In this document: piece by piece, positions 45,366 to 55,200 of the stretch
How the letters are laid out: every line of letters begins with the position of its first letter
Position numbering within the stretch: position 1 is the stretch's first letter
Assembly: GCA_964552795.1 (NCBI GenBank)
Contig: CAZKIO010000009.1
Location: 31,292-95,291, forward strand
Origin: JAEUHZ01 sp964552795
GTDB taxonomy: Bacteria; Planctomycetota; UBA1135; GCA-002686595
DNA length: 64,000 nucleotides
Reading direction: 5' to 3'
Made by a program: the position numbers and the translations under genes
The notes under the pieces: model-generated
Told to the model about the DNA's origin: nothing
Database searches by the model: none
What the model saw: the letters and a program-made list of their open reading frames with translations, nothing else

Positions 45366-47006
45366 CTACGGAAACTGGGTCATCGTGCCAGGAACGACAC
45401 GCGACGTCGCGCGGCCCGCCGGGTTGTCCAGGGCAGGGAACAGCGATGGATTCGGTGGTAGCGCACCGTTCGACTGTGTGCCGGTCTGGAAGGGCAGCAC
45501 GCAGGACGAGTCGCCCCCCCATTCCTCGATGAGGCAGGCGAGGATCGCGGGATCCACGATCGTGGCGGCCGCCGAGTTCGCGACGAGGCCGTCGATCTTG
45601 AACCAGCCCAACTCGGGTCCCGGCAGCCCCACGGGCTCCGTCGGGTCCTGCGCGGTGCCCAGCAGGGCCGCGTCCGTGAACAAACCGGAGATCGCGCTCA
45701 ACGGTTGCTTGCGCCAGCAGGTGAACGACGTCTGCGTCGTGAACGTGACCGCATTGTCGTTGACCAGGAGGAACGCGACAACGGCGGTCCAGGGCGCTCC
45801 GCCCGAGAGGTGGATCAGGATCAGCGAGCTCTGCGCACCGGGCGGCGGCGCCTGGCCGAGGAAGCGCGGGAACAGGAGCTCGTCCGGCACGCCCGCGTAC
45901 TCGATGCCGTCGAGGTCGCGCCGGCCGTCTCCGTCCACGTCGGTGGGCATTCCCTGACCGATCGAGGACTCGAATCCGAACGCCGGGATCGTGTAGGCGT
46001 TGCCCGGCTCGAGACGTGTGGCCGTCCCCGCCAGGAAGTTCCAGGCGATCGCCTGGCCCGTGAGCGGACTCTTGGCGAACGCGTACACGTAGCCCCGCTC
46101 CTGCTGCGGGTTGTGCGCGCGCGTGAGCACGGTCAGCGTGTCATTGGGGGTCAACCGGTGCGAGCGGTTGAACTCCAGGCACGGGATGACGACACCGCCC
46201 ACACCTTCGCGGCCGATGTACACGAACTCGACGTCGACCGTGCCCGCGAATCCGGTGGGAATGGGGCTGAAATCGTCGTTCGTGTTCGTGACGGTGAGCA
46301 GCGTCTCCGTGCCCGGGCGCGAATCGTATTCGGGGAACAGGAGCAGGCTCGCCGACCGGGGCAGTGCGGCGCACGACGCCGCTCCGCTCGAGGGCGGCAC
46401 GAAGTCATAGGTCACGGTCAGGTTGGCGCTCGCACGCACCAGGCCCGTGAACACGAGATTGCCTGCCGCGCCGACCACCTCCTGCATCGCCGCGGCGACG
46501 GCCGGGAGATGGATCACGCCCGCTCCCACGAAGTCCGAGAGGCCGAGCGGCAGTCCGGGCGCGGGGACCGTGACGACGTCGCTGCCCATGCTGGTCAGAG
46601 GCGGCGAGGTCGCACCGGAGGTGCCGCCGCCGTCCGTCACGCCGTCGTAGGCCGAGAGCGCGTTCGTCCACTCGACCTGGGCTGTCGCGTCGACGACCGT
46701 CCCGCCCCCCCCGGGTCCGCCGACCTGCACGATCGCCGACTGCCGCGTGGTCAGGACCTGCGGGATGGGGTCGAGGTTCTCGATCGTGGCGAGAGCCTCG
46801 ATTCCGCAGCCCAGATGAAGCGTGACCGAAGTCAACGTGCCCTGGGCCGGGTCGAACCTCGGGATCGTGAACGTGTTGGACCAGTTCGCGGGGGCCAGCG
46901 GGATGGACGAGCTGAAGGTCTGCGTGTCCGCCAGCGCCGAGCCGGCCTGGACGGCGCACGCGGCGGCGAGCACGAACGAACGGAGGAGCATGCGTTGCGC
47001 GTTCAT
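45366..47006 (-). CDS. Secreted choice-of-anchor E-like protein
   Basis: The product is a 546-residue protein with signal peptide MNAQRMLLRSFVLAAACAV and a cleavage site after ALA. Residues about 27-190 match the choice-of-anchor E pattern (TFSSSIPLAPANWSNTFTIP, RFDPAQGTLTSVTLHLG), found in surface proteins that carry alternative sorting tails. Residues about 215-480 (SLLLFPEYDSRPGTETLLTV ... DGDGRRDLDGIEYAGVPDEL) form a second domain shared with the downstream paralogue at 47096-48457. No recognisable PEP-CTERM, sortase motif or six-Cys module is present; the chain ends GTMTQFP. It is exported and probably extracellular, with unknown function. Confidence 0.77.
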   Translation of the reverse strand: MNAQRMLLRSFVLAAACAVQAGSALADTQTFSSSIPLAPANWSNTFTIPRFDPAQGTLTSVTLHLGCGIEALATIENLDPIPQVLTTRQSAIVQVGGPGGGGTVVDATAQVEWTNALSAYDGVTDGGGTSGATSPPLTSMGSDVVTVPAPGLPLGLSDFVGAGVIHLPAVAAAMQEVVGAAGNLVFTGLVRASANLTVTYDFVPPSSGAASCAALPRSASLLLFPEYDSRPGTETLLTVTNTNDDFSPIPTGFAGTVDVEFVYIGREGVGGVVIPCLEFNRSHRLTPNDTLTVLTRAHNPQQERGYVYAFAKSPLTGQAIAWNFLAGTATRLEPGNAYTIPAFGFESSIGQGMPTDVDGDGRRDLDGIEYAGVPDELLFPRFLGQAPPPGAQSSLILIHLSGGAPWTAVVAFLLVNDNAVTFTTQTSFTCWRKQPLSAISGLFTDAALLGTAQDPTEPVGLPGPELGWFKIDGLVANSAAATIVDPAILACLIEEWGGDSSCVLPFQTGTQSNGALPPNPSLFPALDNPAGRATSRVVPGTMTQFP

Positions 47007-47095
47007 GGCTGTGAGTCCTGAGCGAGGAGCGGGCCGGCCAGTGCGGGCCGCGGAACCACGGTGATCGGGGAAGGACGACGAAGCAGGGAGAGTTC

Positions 47096-48457
47096 TCACG
47101 GGCAACCTCCCGTCGAATCGAAGGCCTGTCCGCTGTCGACGGCCGGCGTGCCGTTCTGCGAGTGCGGGACTCCGACGGAGATGGACCCGGAGCACGCGAG
47201 GCCCAGGCTGTTCGTCGCGGTGTAGCTCACGACGTACACGCGGCCGTCGCCGTTCCCGGCACGCTCGGCGCGGATGTGGGCGATCGAGGTGCCGATTCCG
47301 CTGCCGTCGCAGACCGTGTTGCCGTCGCCGTTGCCGTTGGCGTCGACGGGCTCATCCTGCGTGATCGCGGTGATCACGAGGGTCACGGGCAGACCGGCGG
47401 GATCCGTCACGCCCGCCAGCGCGGCGACGTCGATCGATTCGACTTGATGGTTCGGCGGCCAGATCGTGACGGACCGGTCGGTCGTGCACGCGGGCGGTTC
47501 GGCTCCGCCTGGAGGCGCGAGACGCCCATTGAACTGGACACCGCGGCCGAATCCGGGGACGGCGGCCGGCCGGCCTCCGACTCCGCTGCCCTGGACCCGG
47601 TCGATGAGGAACGCCAGCACTGCGGGGTCGGGCTCCGTGCCGGTCACGAGTCCCTCGAATCGCGCCCAGCCGGATTCCTCGTCGAGCAACGCGATCTCGC
47701 CCGGCGCGTCGTTCGTGCCGACCAGGAAGGCCTTCGTGAAGAACCCGGAGACGGCCGCGAGCGGCCGCCGGTCCCAGCACTGGAACGTGACGCTCTGCGT
47801 GAACGTCTCCTCGTTGTCGTTGTAGATCGTGCAGAACGCATCGATCGGCTGCGGACTGCGGCCCGTCAGGGAGAGCATCACGAGGTCGCTCTGCACGTAG
47901 GCTCCCTGGCCGAGGAAGCGCGGGATCACGACCTGGTCGGGCACGCCCTCGTACTCGACGCCGTCGAGGTTCGGCTGACCGTCGTTGTTGAAATCGGTCT
48001 GGGCGCCGGTCGGAGCGGACACGGCACGGAACGGAAGCGGCTGGATCTCGTAGGTGCCCGAGGGGACCGGCTCGATCCGCAGGCTGGCGCCGATCAGATG
48101 ATTGAACGCGATCGCCTGCCCGGTCGAGGGGTGCGTGGCGTACACGTAGGCGTAGCCGCGCTGATGGGCGGGAAACAGCGCGCCGGCGGCGACGGAGTAG
48201 GTGTCTCCGGGCGCGAGCAGGACATCGAACGCAGTGCCGCTGCAGTCGTTCGCGTTCACGTACACCCAGCGCGTCGAGACTGCCCCGGTGGTCACGTCGA
48301 GGCTGGTGTTCGTGACCGTGAGCAGGCTGAGGCCCTGCGTGTCGTACTCGGGGAACAGCAGCAAGCTGCCGGGACACGGACCCTGCGCGCGAGCGGCTGG
48401 TAGTGCCAGCAGGCAGATCGGCAGGAACGCGAGGCGGAACGGGAGCATACACACCAT
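47096..48457 (-). CDS. Secreted paralogue of the neighbouring choice-of-anchor protein
   Basis: This is a 453-residue protein with an excellent ribosome-binding site (TTGGAGG, 7 bases before the ATG at 48457). Signal peptide MVCMLPFRLAFLPICLLALP leads into GSLLLFPEYDTQGLSLLTVT, the same domain as in the neighbouring gene, including DGVEYEGVPDQVVIPRFLGQ. The C-terminal ~110 residues differ: a Cys-containing segment CTTDRSVTIWPPNHQ, DEPVDANGNGDGNTVCDGSG and YTATNSLGLACSGSISVGVP resemble HYR/Ig-like beta domains of bacterial surface proteins. Thus two paralogues share the core but have different additional domains. They lie in the same direction, 89 bases apart, and are probably co-transcribed. 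Confidence 0.77.
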   Translation of the reverse strand: MVCMLPFRLAFLPICLLALPAARAQGPCPGSLLLFPEYDTQGLSLLTVTNTSLDVTTGAVSTRWVYVNANDCSGTAFDVLLAPGDTYSVAAGALFPAHQRGYAYVYATHPSTGQAIAFNHLIGASLRIEPVPSGTYEIQPLPFRAVSAPTGAQTDFNNDGQPNLDGVEYEGVPDQVVIPRFLGQGAYVQSDLVMLSLTGRSPQPIDAFCTIYNDNEETFTQSVTFQCWDRRPLAAVSGFFTKAFLVGTNDAPGEIALLDEESGWARFEGLVTGTEPDPAVLAFLIDRVQGSGVGGRPAAVPGFGRGVQFNGRLAPPGGAEPPACTTDRSVTIWPPNHQVESIDVAALAGVTDPAGLPVTLVITAITQDEPVDANGNGDGNTVCDGSGIGTSIAHIRAERAGNGDGRVYVVSYTATNSLGLACSGSISVGVPHSQNGTPAVDSGQAFDSTGGCP

Positions 48458-48919
48458 GAGGGAACCTCCAAGGTTGAGTGATGCGCGCGAAGGCGCCGAC
48501 GATCTCCGCGCACCAAAGAACGAGCTGCGACGAGCGAGCGAAGCGCGGAGCGTTCGCGAGTCTAGCCAGATCGGCCGCGAACCGGTGCAGCGGTTGCGAT
48601 GAAATCCACAACTCCGGAGGAAGATCTTCTGCCGCCCGGCACACTCGTCGACAACGCGAGGAGGGCCGCGAGTGCTGACGGGTGTACGACCACGTGCGGA
48701 GACACGCGGTCGACTGCCCGTGCAGCGTGATTCGAGCGTCACGGCCGGCGGAGAACGAAGATCTGGCTCGCTCGGCGCTCCCGATCAGCGCAAGCCAAGG
48801 GTACTTACGGAATTGAGTTCGCGCATCCACCGCGATCCGGAACGCATGCCCGTGCAGGCACGCCCGGGTTTCCGTTGCTCCGCACTCCGAGGATCGGGTC
48901 TTCGTGTCAGGATGCGAAC
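48458..48919. other. Intergenic region upstream of two divergent genes
   Basis: These 462 bases lie between the minus-strand secreted-protein gene and the start of the chimeric pseudogene. The GC content looks lower than that of the neighbouring genes. They must hold the promoter of the secreted pair. I see no tRNA cloverleaf, no repeat, and no coding sequence with support. Confidence 0.5.
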
Positions 48920-49229
48920 ATGGATCTCCGGAAGCGGATCACTCTGTTCCTCCTAGCCCCGGCCTTGGCCCTGTGTTCCGCTGCGCGAGGCCAATGGCCG
49001 TCGAACCCGGCCGCGAACCTCGCGGTTTGCGACAGCGGCGGCGATCCACGTCTTCGAGCGGCTTGGTGGATTGTGGCGCCTGTTGGGCTCGACCCTGCGC
49101 CTCGTTCCCAGGCCCCTGCGGGACGCGGGCTACGACCTCGTCGCGAGCGTGCGCCGCAAGCTGTTCGCCAAGCCGCGCGACGCGTGTCCGCTCGCGCCCA
49201 AGGCGCTGACGGCCAGGCTGGACCCCTGA
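48920..49229 (+). pseudogene. Chimeric pseudogene: start of a secreted-protein gene joined to the end of a DCC gene
   Basis: From the ATG at 48920 the frame reads a signal peptide (MDLRKRITLFLLAPALALCS) and then QWPSNPAANLAVCDSGGD, which is the same as the start of the mature protein at 61367-63277 (QWPSNPAANLAVCDRAGD); 35 consecutive bases are identical. From about 49036 the similarity jumps to the DCC-domain gene: 49044-49229, in another frame, encodes a 61-residue tail that matches the C-terminus of the protein at 44053-45291 at about 39 positions, including FAKP, ACPLAP and the terminal LDP. The two parts are out of frame, so no intact product is expected. The junction lies in GCGGCGGCGATCCACG, similar to GCGGCCGCGATCCACG in the DCC gene. 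Confidence 0.8.
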
Positions 49230-49243
49230 TCCAAGATCAGGGG
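49223..49243. terminator. Bidirectional terminator between pseudogene and giant surface protein
   Basis: CCCCTGATC-CAA-GATCAGGGG is a perfect 9-bp stem with a 3-base loop that contains the stop codons of both convergent reading frames (TGA at 49227-49229 on plus and the complement at 49237-49239). Confidence 0.65.
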
Positions 49244-52200
49244 ATCCAGACCGCCGTACCCGCGTTCGTCAGGTTGAAGGTGTCGCTCGTGCAGAACGTC
49301 ACCGCGTTGCGATACCAACCCTGGTAGTGCCGCAGCCCGCCCGTCGCCGGGATCGCACCGCGGATCGAGAGCGGGATGTCGGCGCCCTGCGGATAGGCGG
49401 CCGCACCCGCGGTCGTGAACCGGACCGCCAGGCGGATGACGGTTCCGTTGACACACCGCAGCCCATCGCCGAAGGGCGTGCCGTTGCCGCCGTTGACGGC
49501 CGCCGTGCCCTGCAGGAAGAGCACGGGACCCGGCCCCAGGTTGCTGACCGAGATCGTCAACGTGTCCGACGAGACGCTGGGCGTACCAGTGAACACGAGG
49601 CGACCGGCCTGGCCGAACGAGTTCAGGCAGCCGGATTGCGCACCGGGCGTGCTCGCATTGCCGCACGGGCAGGTCGTGCCCGATCCGTCGCCGAAGCAGA
49701 ACACGGCCACGGCGCCCGTGCACTCGTCGGGGATCCCGTTGCCGTCGATGTCCGTGCTCGTTCCGAGCACCACGTCGCAGGCATCGGGCACACCGTTTCC
49801 GTTGCAGTCGGGCGCTCCGGCAGCGATCGCGCACACGTCCCCAACCCCGTCGCCGTCGCAGTCCTCCTGCGCGGGGTTGGCGATGGTGGCGCAGTTGTCG
49901 TTGCAGTCGAACACGAGATCACCGTCCGTGTCCGTGTCCGCCACGCCGCAGCCGCACACGCCCGGGTCCGTCTTCAGCGGATCGAGCGGACAGCCGTCGT
50001 TGCAGTNNNNNNNNNNNNNNNNNNNNNNNNNNNNNNNNNNNNNNNNNNNNNNNNNNNNNNNNNNNNNNNNNNNNNNNNNNNNNNNNNNNNNNNNNNNNNN
50101 NNNNNNTCGAGCGGACAGCCGTCGTTGCAGTCGGCCGTGAGGTCGCCGTCCGTGTCCGTGTCCGCGACACCGCAACCGCACAGGCCCGGATCCGTCTTCA
50201 GAGGATCCGCCGGGCAGCCGTCGCAGCCGTCGATGACGCCGTCTCCGTCGCCGTCGGGCTGGCATTCGTCGGGAACGGCGTCGCCGTCGCAGTCCGGTGC
50301 GCCGTTCGCGATGTCCACCGAGTCCGCGATCCCGTTGGCGTTGCAGTCCGGTGGCACCACGATCGTCGCATCCGGCACGGCCGGGACTGCCTCAACGTTG
50401 CCCGTGCGGTCCCTGGCCAGAGTGTAGAAGCGGTAGGTGCTGCCTGCATCGGCCGCGAATACCATCGACGTGAGCGGCGTGTCGGACAGGATCGGCGCGT
50501 AGGGCGCGCCGTTCTTCGAGGCGTACACGGTGTAGCTGGCCACGCCGGAGCCACCGGCCGGGTCGCTGCCCGACCAGGAGAGTGCGTAGTCGAACGTGGG
50601 CAGCGCCGCGGGAGCCACCGTCACGGAACTCCCCGGCGCGTCCGCGTCGAAGGTGTTGCTCGTCTCGTTGGTGTCGAGCGAGGGGTTCAGGTCGAACTGG
50701 ATCGACGCGCTGTTGTGCGCGGTCGTGCCCGTCACCACGATCCCCTGGTTGGCGCCCGTCGTGAGCCCCAAGTACCCGGCGCCCCGGCCGCTGCCGTCGT
50801 TGGGCGGCAGGAACCCGCGCACCCCGTCGGTGATCGGCTCCCCGGTGACCGGATCCAGGCTCTGGAAGATCGCGAACGCCTGGCGGGTCGCCGCATTCAC
50901 GCCCGCGGTGATCTGCAGCCGCACACCCAGCGTCGCCGACAGGTCGAGCGTGTTCTGGTACGAGATCGTGTTGGCAGGCAGCGTGATGTGCGTGTCACCG
51001 AACTGGATCTCCGTCAGCCGCACGCTCGAAGCGCGGTAGGCCGGATCCAACCGGTCGGTGATGCGCACCAGCGAAGCCGGCGCCACGGCGGTCGGCAGGT
51101 TCTCGAAGTAGATCCGGTACGGGACCGGGAACCCGGAGGAGACCTGCCGGCCACTGCCGAATCCCAGCGGCGCGGTCTTCTCGTTGGGGTCGATCGAGTT
51201 GGGCGTGGAGACGCAGGCCACCCCGAGCGGGACGTTCGCACCGAGGACAGCGGTCACCTCGCTCTCCGCCACTGCCCCGGCGCAGGATTGCGACGCGATC
51301 GAGGCGCACACGAAGGCTTCGGCCGCGAACGGGGCGCAGAACAGCGCCGCGCTCGCCTCGGCGATCGCGCTCGGACCGACCTGGTCGATCGGCGGCAGCC
51401 CCGTGCCGGCGGCGGTGGCGAGTTGGGCCATGTACTGACGGCCCGTGGCGGGCGGAGTGGCCGGCACGAAGATCGAACCCGGCCCCGGCAGGGAACCGAC
51501 GATCGTGGCGAGCCACGTCGCGGGTGACGCTGCCCGCGCGAGCAAGCCCGCGCCCGCACCGGAATCGGCCAGGACTGCCAGGCGCAGGAGTTCCGCCGCG
51601 GCGGCGAGCAGATCGTCATCGGCCGTCGCGTCCAGCGCGCGGCCGGTGAGCCCCAGAGCGACGGTTTCCGACGTGTAGTGCGCGTCGATATCCAGGTTCA
51701 GTTCGGCCCCGGCTTCCTGTCCCGGCCCGAGGGCTTCGACGAGGAGCACGGTCGTGTCCTGCACGCCGTCCGATTCCAAGGCAGCCAACCCCAGGCTCGG
51801 GATCGACAGGCTCGCACCCGGATCGGTGCGGGTCGAGAGGACCAGCAGGCTGCGCACCGCGTTCACGTTGCCGCCGTTCCTGATGCGCGCCGTCACCGTG
51901 CCCTGCGATCCCTTGCGGATGCTGGGCTCCGCGTTCAGCGCGATCTGGATCTCGAGCGGCCGCGGCGTTTCGACGGTCACGGCTGCCGGCAGTTCGCTCG
52001 GTCCGCCGGCCGAGTTCACCACGAGGTCGTAGGTGCCGAGCACAGCCGTGCTCAGGTCGAACACGGCCAACGCGCGCGCGGCATCGACGATCGTGTGGCC
52101 GACGCTGGCGAACTCCTCGCTGGTTCCCGTGCGGCGCATCACCGCGCCCGACAGCGCGGTGAGTTGGCTGCCCGACAGTTCGAGCGTCACGATCCCGGCT

Positions 52201-55200
52201 CCGACGCGGTCGGGCGTGGCCGCCGCGACGGCGAAAGGCAACACCTGGGTCGCGAGCGTCGCGTTGGGCGTCACGCCGTTCACGCCGAAGGTCGCCCGCG
52301 CCAGGATGAAATAGGGCGACCCATCCGTCGACGGGATGACGAGTTCCTGCTCGCTCGCGCCGGGCGCGGCGAAGGTCCAATCCGACAGGCCCGGCGCCGG
52401 GACCTGCGCTCTGCGGATGTAGAGTTCGGTCCACGCGCCCAGGCTCTGGTGCGACAGGCCGACGCGCACGGTCAACCCGGCCGGCGAGCTCAGTTCGTAG
52501 TAGCGCGACTCGCCCGTCAGCAGCGGCTGGACCGAGCTGGATCCGGGCGACAGCGGAATCGCGGCCAGCACGGCCGGTCCGGTCGAGGCCGTCACGTTGT
52601 CGTTCTCGTCCGTCTCCGGGATCTGGTTGAGCGCGTCGCTGCGCCCCAGGATGCGGTACGCGCCGGGCAGAACGCCGGGCACGACGAAGCTGGCGTTCTG
52701 CGTGTAGGACGCGCCCACCGCCAGGCTGCCCGCCGAGTTCACCGCCTGCCCGAGGAGCACATCCCCCGCGTCGAGCAACCCGTCAACGGAAAGGTAGAAG
52801 CTGTCGAGCCAGCTGCCGACGATCGTGCTGCCGCTGTCGTTCGTCGTCGTCCAACTGACCGGGATGGGCATCCCGAGCGTGCCGGACGGCGGCTCCTGCA
52901 CCAGGGTCATGCGCAGATCCGAGATCGGCGGCAAGGAGATCTGCGTGAGGACCGCGGTGCTGCCATCGTTGTCGGCGGTCGCTCCGGCCTCGTACACCGT
53001 GTTCTGGGGGTTGGTGCGCACGACGACGAAGTACGTCCCGGCCACGCCCGCCGGCACGAGCAGGTTCTGGTTGACCACGCGGGATTCACCGGCGCCCAGG
53101 AAGTCCGTGTGTTGGAACGAACCGAGGAAGCGGTCGGTCGCCGGATCCACGAACTGGTCGAGCGAGAGGTACAGCGTGTCGATCCAGTTCGACTGGCTCG
53201 TCCCGCCGGCGCCGGCGTTCCGCACGGTCCACGTCACGGCGAGCGGCTGGCCCGTGGTCGCCGTCGCAGCCGCGCTGATCGACTGGATGGTCAGGTTGGC
53301 CGAGGGCGCCGACGCCACGTCGATCTGCATCCGGGAGAGTTTCGTGTTGTTCGACTCGATGGACTCGAACACCTGGCCGTCCCGGTCGGCGGCCACGATC
53401 ACGTACCACAGGCCGCTGATCGTGAGCGGCAGCGTGAACGCTCCGCCTTCGGAGTAGCTCTGTCCCGCTCCCAGGGTGCCGGAGTGCGTGCGCGCGCCGA
53501 GTTGGAGATCGGCCCCGTCGAGGACGGCATCGAGCGAGAGGTACACGCGGTCCGTCCACACGGGAGTGTTGGTCGCCAGCGTGCCGACGTTCGACACCTG
53601 CCAGGACACAGAGATCGCCTGGCCGCCCTGGCCGGCGGCTGGAATCGCGAGGGTGTCCATCACGAGATCGGCCGCCTCGACCGTGACGGTGAACGGCGTC
53701 GCGGCGACGTTGTTGCCCTCGCCGCCCAGTTCCCAGACCTGGTTGTTCACGTCAGTCACGTACAGCAGGAAGTAGGCGCCGGGGCTGACCAGCGGAACGG
53801 TGCCGGTCCCCGCGGCGGCGTAATTGCTGCCAGCCGCGAGCGGCGATCCGCGACCGATGCTCGCGACGTGCAGGTCGCCAGCGCTCAGGACGGCGTCGGT
53901 CGAGAGGAGTACCCGGTCGGTCCACGCGGAGGTGGGCGTCACCGCGGTGCCGACGTTCTGCACCTGGAAGGCGATCGGGATCGACTGCCCGGCCGCGCCC
54001 GAAGCCGGCGCGGCCGTCGGCGTGATCGTCAGGTCGGTGAGTTCGACCGTGACGGGGAACGCCGCAGACACTCCCAGGTTGTTCGCTTCCGCGTCGTAGC
54101 TGCCATCGTGTTCGAAGACGTTGTTGTCCGCGTCGGTCCGCACCAGGAGGTACCAACTCCCGGCCGACGTGCCCTGGGGCAGGGTGACGGTCGCGGTCTT
54201 GGTGTAGGTGCTCCCGACCCAGATCCCGCCGGTGAAGACGGCCGACTGTCCGGCCGCCCACACCTGCGTGTCCGTGCCGGCCTCGTACGTCGGGTTGGCC
54301 GAGAGGTAGACGCGATCCGTCCACGAGAAGTTGAAGTTCCAGTTCGCGAACCCGTCGTCCACCACCGACCACTGCAGCGTGATCGGGTGTCCGGCCAAGT
54401 GGGGACCAGGGCTCGTCGGCACCACCGACGCCACGCGCAGGTCGGGCGTGATGCTGAGGATCACGTCCACCGGGTCGGCGCTGGGCGCGACGTTGTTGGC
54501 TTCGAGGCCGGGGCCGAACTCGCTGATGGAGTTGCCCGCATCGACGAACACCTTGACGTACCGCACGCCGCTCACCTCGGGCGGCAGCAGCACCTGGGCG
54601 GAGCGCGCTGCGGACTGCCCCGGCCCGAGCACGCCGGCGCCGTGGCTCGGCGAGAGCAGGAGCAGGTCGCCGGCCGACACCGATGCCAGATTGTCGGTGG
54701 AGAGGTACACGCGGTCGGTCCACGAACCGGCATCCGTGACGCCCAGGCCCTGGTTGCGCGTGGTCCAGAGCACCGTCAGGTTGGTGCCGGAGAACGCCGT
54801 CACCGGCGGCGCCGAAGTGAACCGCACGTTCTCGACCACGAGGTCCGGTTGCGGTTCGAGATCGACGACGAAGCCCCCCGTGCTGAGGGCCGCGTTGTTG
54901 CCCTCCAGGAGTTCGTTGACCTGGTTGGACGCGTCGGTGATCACTCCGATGTAGCGCGTGCCCGAGAAGTCGTTGGGCAAGGCGACGAGCGTGGAGTTGT
55001 CGTAGAAACCGCCCGCCGAGAGGGCCGAGAGGTTGGAGCGCTCCCCGAGGAACACGCCGGACGCCGGGTTGGTTCCCGGTGCGTTGGTGGTCAGCAGGTA
55101 GATGCGGTCCCTCCAGACCGGGGTGCTCGTCGGAGCCGTGCCCGCGTTCAGGACGCGGTAACTCACCGTGATCGCCGAACCCGACAGCACGCTGGCTACG

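Noticed and set aside
48875..49327. A 150-residue secreted protein read straight through the chimera
   Set aside because: After the junction this frame is out of register with the DCC tail, and it then runs through the terminator into the antisense of the giant gene.
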